From JBBROS01 sp965260995 (GTDB lineage Bacteria; Pseudomonadota; Alphaproteobacteria; Acetobacterales; Acetobacteraceae): a stretch of DNA of 64,000 bases. Position 1 is the first letter of the stretch. The number at the start of each line of letters is the position of its first letter. Both the position numbers and the translations under genes were made by a program. The stretch spans positions 496,001 through 560,000 of the forward strand of contig CBDHCD010000003.1 of NCBI GenBank assembly GCA_965260995.1. The letters run 5' to 3'. Of the stretch, positions 58,418 to 64,000 are shown one piece after another. The notes under the pieces are model-generated. The model was not told the origin of the DNA and did not search any database. It saw only the letters and a list, made by a program, of their open reading frames with translations.

Positions 58418-59436
58418 CAGGCCTGCTTTCGCGGGTCGAAGGCGTCGCGCACCGCTTCTCCGATGAAGATCAGCAGGGTCAGCAGCCCGCCCAGCACCAC
58501 GAACGCCGTGATCCCCAGCCAGGGCGCCTGCAGGTTGTTCTTGCCCTGCGCCACCAGCTCGCCTAGCGACGGCGACCCCGGCGGCAACCCGAACCCCAGG
58601 AAATCGAGGCTGGCCAGCACCGTCACCGACCCCGACAGCGTGAACGGCAGGAAGCTCAGCACCGCCACCAGCGCGTTGGGCAGGATGTGCCGGGCCATGA
58701 TGGCGGCGTCGCCGACGCCCAGCGCCCGCGCCGCCCGCACGTATTCCAAGTTGCGCCCGCGCAGGAACTCGGCCCGCACCACCCCGGTCAGTGCGATCCA
58801 GGAGAACAGCAGCAGGAAGCCGAGCAGCACCCAGAAGGTCGGCGCGATGATGCTGCCCAGGATGATGAGCAGGTAAAGCTGCGGCATCCCGCCCCACACC
58901 TCGATGAAGCGTTGGAACAGCAGGTCGGTCAGCCCGCCGTAGAACCCCTGCACCGCCCCCGCCGCGATGCCGACGACGGAACTCACCAACGTCAGCGTGA
59001 AGCCGAACAGCACCGAGATGCGGAACCCGTAGATCACCCGCGCCAGCACGTCGCGCGCCTGGTCGTCGGTGCCGAGCGGGTGCCGCCAGCTCGGCGGCGC
59101 GGGGGCGGGCACCTGCAAATCCTTGGCGATGGTGCCGTTGGCGTAGCGGACCGGCGGCCACAGCATCCAGCCGTCGGCCTCGATCACCGCCCGTAGCTGC
59201 GGGTCGCTGAAATCGGCCTCGACCGGCAGCAGGTCGGGGCCGAACGTGTCCTCGGCGTAGTCCCGCAGCACGGGCACGTAGAACTGGCCCTGGAAGCGCA
59301 CCAGCAACGGCCGGTCGTTGGCGACCCCCTCGGCGAACAGGCACACCACGAACAGCACGGCGAAGATGACGAGCGACCACGCCCCCCGCCGGTGTGCCCG
59401 GAACAGCGCGATCCGCCGCCGCGCGACCGGGCTCAA
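58417..59436 (-). CDS. yejE: peptide ABC transporter permease YejE
   Basis: This 339-residue inner-membrane permease has six helices, the long periplasmic loop typical of YejE after the first helix (LPVEADFSDPQLRAVIEADGW), and the EAA-type motif in EYVRAARALGVGDAAIMARHILPNAL. It starts with TTG 59436, overlapping the yejB stop (TTGA). It belongs to the DppC/OppC group. Confidence 0.93.
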   Translation of the reverse strand: MSPVARRRIALFRAHRRGAWSLVIFAVLFVVCLFAEGVANDRPLLVRFQGQFYVPVLRDYAEDTFGPDLLPVEADFSDPQLRAVIEADGWMLWPPVRYANGTIAKDLQVPAPAPPSWRHPLGTDDQARDVLARVIYGFRISVLFGFTLTLVSSVVGIAAGAVQGFYGGLTDLLFQRFIEVWGGMPQLYLLIILGSIIAPTFWVLLGFLLLFSWIALTGVVRAEFLRGRNLEYVRAARALGVGDAAIMARHILPNALVAVLSFLPFTLSGSVTVLASLDFLGFGLPPGSPSLGELVAQGKNNLQAPWLGITAFVVLGGLLTLLIFIGEAVRDAFDPRKQA

Positions 59437-60494
59437 CCCCGCGCCTCGAAGTCGATCCGCGGATCGACCACGGTGTAGAGCAGGTCGCCGACGATCTGCA
59501 TCACCAGCCCGAGCAGCGTGAAGATGTAGAGCGTGCCGAACATCACCGGGTAATCGCGCCGGATCGCGCTCTCGAAGCCGAGCAGCCCCAGCCCGTCGAG
59601 CGAGAACACGATCTCCACCAGCAGCGCCGAGGAGAACAGGATGCCGATGAACGCCGCCGGGAACCCGGCCACGATCAGCAGCATCGCGTTGCGGAACACG
59701 TGCCCGTACAGCACCCGCCGCTCCCCCGCCCCCTTGGCCCGCGCCGTCAGCACGTACTGCTTCCTGATCTCCTCCAGAAAGCAGTTCTTGGTCAGGATCG
59801 TCAGCCCGGCGAACCCGCCCGCCACCATCGCCGTGATCGGCAGCACCAGGTGCCAAGCGTAGTCGGCGACCCGCGCCGGCCACGGCCACGCCTCCGATCC
59901 CGCCGACACCAGCCCGCGCAACGGGAACCACTGCACGAAGCTGCCGCCCGCGAACAGCACCACCAGCATGATCGCGAACAGGAACGCCGGGATGGCGTAG
60001 GCCACCAGCACCACCCCGCTGCTCGCCACGTCGAACGCCGTCCCGTCCCGCACCGCCTTGCGGATGCCGAGCGGGATGCTGACCAGGTAGACCAGCAAGG
60101 TGGACCACAGGCCGAGCGACAGGCTGACCGGCATCTTCTGCGCGATCAGGCCGAGCACCGTGCTGTCCTTGAAGAAGCTGCGCCCGAAGTCGAACACGAG
60201 GTAGCCGCGCAGCATCAGCAGGAACCGCTCGGGCGCGGGCTTGTCGAAGCCGAACTCCTTCTTCAGCGCCGCGATCTGCCCGGGGTCCAGCCCCCGCCCG
60301 CCGCGGTAGCCGCCGCTGTCGCTGGTCGCCCCGGTGATGCGCGCCGTCGCCTCCGTCCCGCGCCCGTGCGCTTCCGCCATCGCCTGCTCCACCGGGCCGC
60401 CCGGCGCGAACTGCACCACGGCGAAGTTGATGGCGATGATGCCGATCAAGGTCGGCACGACCAGCAGCAGGCGGCGGAGCAGGTAGGCGGCCAA
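59433..60494 (-). CDS. yejB: peptide ABC transporter permease YejB
   Basis: This 353-residue permease begins AYLLRRLLLVVPTLIGIIAINFAVVQFAPGGPVEQ with the classic DppB first helix. It has a large extracytoplasmic loop (residues about 40-105) and the EAA motif in QYVLTARAKGAGERRVLYGHVFRNAML. It starts with TTG 60494, with GGAGA upstream. It is first of the yejBEF run; yejA, normally its upstream partner, is missing, and an LpxL-like acyltransferase gene occupies that site. Confidence 0.93.
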   Translation of the reverse strand: MAAYLLRRLLLVVPTLIGIIAINFAVVQFAPGGPVEQAMAEAHGRGTEATARITGATSDSGGYRGGRGLDPGQIAALKKEFGFDKPAPERFLLMLRGYLVFDFGRSFFKDSTVLGLIAQKMPVSLSLGLWSTLLVYLVSIPLGIRKAVRDGTAFDVASSGVVLVAYAIPAFLFAIMLVVLFAGGSFVQWFPLRGLVSAGSEAWPWPARVADYAWHLVLPITAMVAGGFAGLTILTKNCFLEEIRKQYVLTARAKGAGERRVLYGHVFRNAMLLIVAGFPAAFIGILFSSALLVEIVFSLDGLGLLGFESAIRRDYPVMFGTLYIFTLLGLVMQIVGDLLYTVVDPRIDFEARG

Positions 60495-60567
60495 GGGCGG
60501 TGTCTCCGCTCGATCGGGATGTCGTCGATACCAGGGAATGCCGGCGCCACGGAAGGCCCGGCCCGCG

Positions 60568-61479
60568 CTACTGGGCCTCCTCCTTCGGCCAGCGCCGGTG
60601 CAGCCACAGCCACGAGCCCGGGTCGGCGCGGATCCACCGCTCCAGGGTCTGGTTCACCGCCAGCAGGATGGCGTGAACGTCCGCCTCCCGCCGCCCCGTC
60701 AGCGGCACGTCGAGCGGCGGGTCGACGACCATGCGGAAACGCGCCGGGCCGAGGCGGACGATGTGCGCCGGCACCACCGGGCACTTGAAGCGCAAGGCGA
60801 ACTGCGCCAGCGCCGGGGCCGTCATTGCCGGCCGGCCGAAGAACGGCACCGCCACGCCGTCGTTCATCTTCTGGTCCATCAACAGGCCGAGCAGGCCGCC
60901 GCCCGCCATGTGCTTCAGCGCCGCCCGCGCCCCGGCCGCGCCCTTCGGGAACATCGGCACCCCCGCCCCCAGCGCCGCGCCGCGCATCTCCCGCAGGAAC
61001 GCGTCCACCCCGGCGTTCGACGGCGCGCGATACATCCCGGACGTCGGGAACCCCCGTTGCGCCGCGATCGGCAGCATCATCTCCCAGTTGCCGAGGTGGC
61101 CGGACACGTAGATCAGTTGCTTGCCCTGCAGCCCGGCCACGTGCTCGTAGCCCTCGATCTCCCAGCCCGGCCCCTCCGCCGTCTCGCGGAAGCCGGGCAG
61201 GTGCGGCAGCTCGGCGACGGTCCGGCCGACGTTGTCCCACACCGCCCGCACCACCCGCGCCCGCTCCGCCGCCCCCAGCTCCGGCATCGCCCGGCGCAGG
61301 TTGCTGTCCGCCACCCGCGACACGCGGAGCCGTGGCCCCAGCGTCCGCGCCAGCCACCCGCCCAGGTTGGACGACGCCACCGGCCCCAGCCGCAGCAGCA
61401 GGGCGGTCGCGGCCCGCAAGGCGAGGGCCTGGACCCGGCCCGGCACGCCGCCCACCCCGCGCGCCGCCATCGACGCCAT
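60568..61479 (-). CDS. LpxL/HtrB-family lysophospholipid acyltransferase
   Basis: The family transfers an acyl chain to lipid A or related lipids at the inner membrane. The protein of about 303 residues has the catalytic motif SGHLGNWE (HxxxxE in place of the E. coli HxxxxD), a DNLRRAMPEL-like segment near residue 65 (VADSNLRRAMPELG) and a C-terminal WLWLHRRWP, typical of LpxL-like enzymes. I favour ATG 61479, with GGGGAAGG upstream; ATG 61500 and 61518 are alternatives. A lipid A late acyltransferase, or an ornithine-lipid type, is likely; the substrate was not determined. Confidence 0.88.
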   Translation of the reverse strand: MASMAARGVGGVPGRVQALALRAATALLLRLGPVASSNLGGWLARTLGPRLRVSRVADSNLRRAMPELGAAERARVVRAVWDNVGRTVAELPHLPGFRETAEGPGWEIEGYEHVAGLQGKQLIYVSGHLGNWEMMLPIAAQRGFPTSGMYRAPSNAGVDAFLREMRGAALGAGVPMFPKGAAGARAALKHMAGGGLLGLLMDQKMNDGVAVPFFGRPAMTAPALAQFALRFKCPVVPAHIVRLGPARFRMVVDPPLDVPLTGRREADVHAILLAVNQTLERWIRADPGSWLWLHRRWPKEEAQ

Positions 61480-61522
61480 GACCCTTCCCCGAGCAGCCAT
61501 GCCGCCTGCCGCCGCCATCGGC

Positions 61523-62776
61523 CTACAACAGCCCCGAGAACCCGAGGAAGCCGACCTCGTCGCCCGCCGCCACCGTCGTCACGTCGTCGCCCAGCTCCAC
61601 CAGCCCGTCCGCCTCCGTCAACGACGTCAGCACCCCCGCGCCCTCGACACCGTGCTTGCGCGCGACCCGCCCCTCCTCCAGCCGCACCCGCACGTACTCC
61701 CGCCGCCCCGCCTTCTTGCGGTAAGCGAACCCGGCCCGCACCGGCAGCGCCGGCAACGGCCCGCCCCGCGCCCCCCCGAGCGCCGCCAGCACCGGCCGCG
61801 CCACCCGCACGAACGTCACGAACGCCGCCACCGGGTTGCCCGGCAGCCCGAGCAGCAGCGCGCCGCCTCCCTCGCCTCCCACCTGGTCCCCCACTTGGCC
61901 CAGCGCCACCGGCCGCCCCGGCTTGATGGCGATGCGCCAGAACACCAGCCGACCGGCCTGCTCCACCGCCGCCCGCACGTGGTCCTCCTCGCCGGTGGAC
62001 ACCCCGCCCGAGGTCAGGATCAGGTCGTGGCCCGCCGCCGCCGCCGCCACCGCCGCGGTGATCGCGTCCCGCCGGTCCGGCAGGATGCCGAGATCCGTCA
62101 CCGCCGCCCCCGCCCGCCGGCACAGCAGGGCCAGCAGCACCCGGTTGCTGTCCCACCGCTGCGCCGGGCCGGGCGGCGACCCCGGCTCCACCAGCTCGTC
62201 CCCGGTCGAGAACAGCGCCACCCGCACCGGCCGCCGCACCTGGAGCGAGCGCAGCCCCAACGCCGCCGCCAGCGCCACGTCCTGCGGCCGCAGCACCCGC
62301 CCGGCCGGCAGCGCCACGGCGCCGGCCGCCACGTCCTCCCCGGCCGGCCGCGTGTTCGCGCCCGCCCGCAGCCCCGGCGGCAGCAGCACCACCCCACCCC
62401 GCTCGGTCACGTCCTCCTGCATGAACACCGTGTCGGCCGCCTCGGGCAGCGGCGCGCCGGTGAAGATGCGCATCGCCGTCCCCGGCCGCAGCGCCCCCGC
62501 CCGCGACCCGGCCGCCAGCCGCCCCACCACCGGCAGCGGCCCCGCTCCCACCTCCGCCAGCCGCACCGCGTAGCCGTCGACGGCGGAGTTGGCGAACGGC
62601 GGCAGGTCCACGGCGGCGACCACGTCCTGCGCCAGCACCCGCCCGTCCGCCCGCAGCAGCGGCGTCGTCTCCACCCCGGCCACGCACGGCACCCCGGCGG
62701 CGATCGTCGCCAGCGCCGCGTCCACGCTCTGCAGCTTGCCCCCGAACGCGAAGCAATCGTCCGACAACTGCGCCAT
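61523..62776 (-). CDS. moeA: molybdopterin molybdotransferase MoeA
   Basis: MoeA inserts molybdate into molybdopterin. The 417-residue protein shows the DGYA motif in ANSAVDGYAV, LRPGTAMRIFTGAP, the TSGGVSTGEED loop that holds the active-site residues, and LLLGLPGNPVAAF near the end. I chose ATG 62776, which overlaps the mobB stop (ATGA). The pairing with mobB and the nearby formate dehydrogenase subunit fits supply of Mo cofactor for that enzyme. Confidence 0.95.
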   Translation of the reverse strand: MAQLSDDCFAFGGKLQSVDAALATIAAGVPCVAGVETTPLLRADGRVLAQDVVAAVDLPPFANSAVDGYAVRLAEVGAGPLPVVGRLAAGSRAGALRPGTAMRIFTGAPLPEAADTVFMQEDVTERGGVVLLPPGLRAGANTRPAGEDVAAGAVALPAGRVLRPQDVALAAALGLRSLQVRRPVRVALFSTGDELVEPGSPPGPAQRWDSNRVLLALLCRRAGAAVTDLGILPDRRDAITAAVAAAAAGHDLILTSGGVSTGEEDHVRAAVEQAGRLVFWRIAIKPGRPVALGQVGDQVGGEGGGALLLGLPGNPVAAFVTFVRVARPVLAALGGARGGPLPALPVRAGFAYRKKAGRREYVRVRLEEGRVARKHGVEGAGVLTSLTEADGLVELGDDVTTVAAGDEVGFLGFSGLL

Positions 62777-63285
62777 CAGCCCGGCCCCTCGGCCCAAGGT
62801 TGGGCATGTTCGAGCACCAGGCCGGCGACGGCGGCCACGTCGTCCAACGGCACGCAGGGGATCGCGCCCTCCATCACCGGCACGGCGGCGAGGGCGACGA
62901 TGGTCGGGTCGCCGGGGTGCAGCAGCGGCTTGCCGACCGCGGCGCGGTGCACCTCGATCTTGGGTTGCGGCCCGCGCTTGAACCCTTCCACCAGCACCAG
63001 GTCCACGCGGCTCATGCGCGAAAGCAGGTCGGGCAGCGCCGGCTCCGCCGCGCCGCGTAACTCGTGCATCAGCGCCCAGCGGTTGGCCGAGCCGACCACG
63101 ACCTCGGTCGCGCCCGCCGCCCGGTGCGCCCAGGAATCCTTGCCCGGCTGGTCGATGTCGAACCCGTGATGCGCGTGCTTGCAGGTGGACACGCTAAGGC
63201 CCCGCGCCACCAGGGCCGGGATCAGCCGGCGCAGCAGCGCCGTCTTGCCCGACCCGCTCCAGCCGGCGAACCCGATCACCCGCAT
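62776..63285 (-). CDS. mobB: molybdopterin-guanine dinucleotide biosynthesis protein MobB
   Basis: This GTP-binding adaptor assists MobA in making the bis-MGD cofactor. The 169-residue protein has a Walker A (GWSGSGKTALL) at residues 8-18, KHAHHGFDID and VVVGSANRWAL, all in the family order. I favour ATG 63285, where the family motif begins; ATG 63309 is possible and would add 8 residues. It is coupled to moeA by a 4-base overlap; mobA is not in the window. It is divergent from the formate dehydrogenase-like gene. Confidence 0.93.
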   Translation of the reverse strand: MRVIGFAGWSGSGKTALLRRLIPALVARGLSVSTCKHAHHGFDIDQPGKDSWAHRAAGATEVVVGSANRWALMHELRGAAEPALPDLLSRMSRVDLVLVEGFKRGPQPKIEVHRAAVGKPLLHPGDPTIVALAAVPVMEGAIPCVPLDDVAAVAGLVLEHAQPWAEGPG

Positions 63286-63357
63286 CCCCGCGCCGCCCCT
63301 CCCAGTCATCCCGTCCCGCGGGAAAAGCCCCCCGCTCGCCCGATTGTTCCGCGATAA

Positions 63358-63371
63358 TCTGGTATACCAGA
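63358..63371. promoter_or_regulatory. perfect palindrome, GntR-type operator candidate
   Basis: TCTGGTATACCAGA is a perfect 14-base palindrome, just upstream of the -35 of the formate dehydrogenase-like promoter in the divergent mobB gap. TGGTATACCA is the core bound by several GntR/FadR-subfamily regulators. Upstream placement also allows activation; the regulator is not in the window. Confidence 0.55.
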
Positions 63372-63372
63372 C

Positions 63373-63400
63373 TTGGCGACCCCTCTTTATCGGCTAATAT
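63373..63400 (+). promoter_or_regulatory. sigma-70-like promoter of the formate dehydrogenase-like gene
   Basis: TTGGCG at 63373-63378 and TAATAT at 63395-63400 are separated by 16 bases, a good match. The predicted transcript start near 63407 gives a leader of about 35 bases before ATG 63442. Confidence 0.6.
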
Positions 63401-63441
63401 AACGAATGACGACAGGCCGGGGGCGAACAAGGCCGGCGATC

Positions 63442-64000
63442 ATGAGGGAGACGTTGATGGCGGGTGCACACAACGGCGAGGTCGTGCCCTTCGAGCACCC
63501 GGGCGCCGGGCGGCGTCGGGCGCGCTCGACCCCGAAAGGCCGCGAAGTCCTGCCCAACGCCAAGCACGAGGTCGCCACCCTGCTCGGCGACCGCGCCCGC
63601 GACCGCCAGTACCTCATCGAGTACCTTCACCTCATCCAGGACCGCTACCACCAGATCTCCGCCGCCCACCTCGCCGCGCTGGCCGACGAGATGCGCCTCG
63701 CCTTCGCCGAGGTGTTCGAGACCGCGACCTTCTACGCCCATTTCGACATCGTGAAGGAGGGCGAGCCTGACCTTGCCCCGCTCGTGATCCGCGTCTGCGA
63801 CAGCGTGACCTGCGCCATGTTCGGCGCCGAGCAACTGCTGTCCGAGCTGAAGCAAGCGGAGGCCGTCGGCGCCCTCGGCGCGGAGGCCCGCGTCGTCCGC
63901 GCCCCCTGCGTCGGCCTGTGCGACCAGGCCCCCGTCGCCGAGGTCGGCCACCACTTCCTGCACCACGCCACCGCCGACAGCGTCAAGCAGGCCGTGGCCG
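63442..64000 (+). CDS. NAD-dependent formate dehydrogenase gamma / NuoE-like [2Fe-2S] subunit, partial
   Basis: The rightward frame from ATG 63442 (ATG 63457 also possible) runs off the right edge with 186 codons visible. It has a long basic N-terminus, then the NuoE-type helical part (LIEYLHLIQDRYHQISAAHLAALADEM) and the thioredoxin-like 2Fe-2S domain. Its cysteines are in VCDSVTCAMFG and APCVGLCDQAP, a C-x4-C and C-x3-C layout. Next to moeA and mobB this is probably the FdsG-type subunit of an NAD-dependent, molybdenum-containing formate dehydrogenase, with the beta and alpha subunit genes expected beyond the window; a NuoE of complex I is the alternative. Confidence 0.88.
   Translation, partial: MRETLMAGAHNGEVVPFEHPGAGRRRARSTPKGREVLPNAKHEVATLLGDRARDRQYLIEYLHLIQDRYHQISAAHLAALADEMRLAFAEVFETATFYAHFDIVKEGEPDLAPLVIRVCDSVTCAMFGAEQLLSELKQAEAVGALGAEARVVRAPCVGLCDQAPVAEVGHHFLHHATADSVKQAVA

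Noticed and set aside
56054..58876. 940-residue open frame on the plus strand across cnoX and yejF
   Set aside because: It is antisense to the CGPC thioredoxin site and two Walker-motif domains; histidine/arginine-rich composition shows it is not a real protein.

Overview
The window comes from a very GC-rich bacterial chromosome with short intergenic gaps and many 4-base ATGA or GTGA overlaps. Gene content and order point to an alphaproteobacterium, most likely Rhodospirillales and possibly Acetobacteraceae. The supporting blocks are kdsD-lptC-lptA-lptB-rpoN-hpf, a small heat-shock protein paired with a DUF1150 gene, an iscR-like-sufBCDSUTA operon, lutABC, and a formate dehydrogenase start beside mobB/moeA. 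The genus was not determined. I saw no rRNA, tRNA, CRISPR array, prophage or insertion sequence; this reads as core chromosome with one accessory surface-glycan region.

Layout. 1-6 kb: the 5' part of a PAS-GAF-GGDEF protein, lysine/diaminopimelate genes (dapD, dapE), and truA-fmt-def. 6-15 kb: Hsp20/DUF1150, then the LPS-transport and sigma-54 operon read leftward (kdsD, lptC, lptA, lptB, rpoN, hpf), an aldo/keto reductase and a lytic transglycosylase lipoprotein with a SPOR domain. 15-23 kb: an ABC-2 polysaccharide exporter pair, a histidine phosphatase, then a rightward run of a Tim44-like protein, an orphan DNA methyltransferase, lutABC and an Smr protein. 23-34 kb: a YkuD protein, ribA, a response regulator, an unrecognised 516-residue protein, and the SUF iron-sulfur operon under an Rrf2 regulator.

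34.6-53.6 kb is a surface-glycan region: a polyprenyl-phosphate-sugar set (GT2, small flippase-like protein, polytopic GT-C-like protein, methyltransferase), an ECF sigma/anti-sigma pair, epimerase/reductase/isomerase/flavoprotein genes, a 1027-residue GT4-RgpF fusion, a 1229-residue protein of unknown function, and a UbiA-HAD pair resembling decaprenyl-phosphoribose synthesis. 53.6-64 kb: xthA, DUF971, a Trm112-like protein, a LON-substrate-domain protein, a CnoX-like thioredoxin, yejBEF, an LpxL-like acyltransferase, moeA, mobB, and the divergent start of a formate dehydrogenase or NuoE-like subunit behind a clear palindrome and promoter.

The most unusual observation is a protein family I do not recognise. 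The 1229-residue protein at 48027-51716 contains two diverged copies of one module, and a single-module relative sits 20 kb away at 26411-27961. All three copies share, in order, GHxxWN, R[VT]ENR, LDGxN and GAGLAKx[KR]W, with exactly 31 residues from the R of RxENR to the L of LDG. The C-terminal motif resembles GT61-type glycosyltransferases, so a glycan role is inferred. Other points are an lptB with no ATG, GTG or TTG start, 15-bp tandem repeats at or in three genes, and a UbiA-HAD pair that may make a pentofuranosyl donor.
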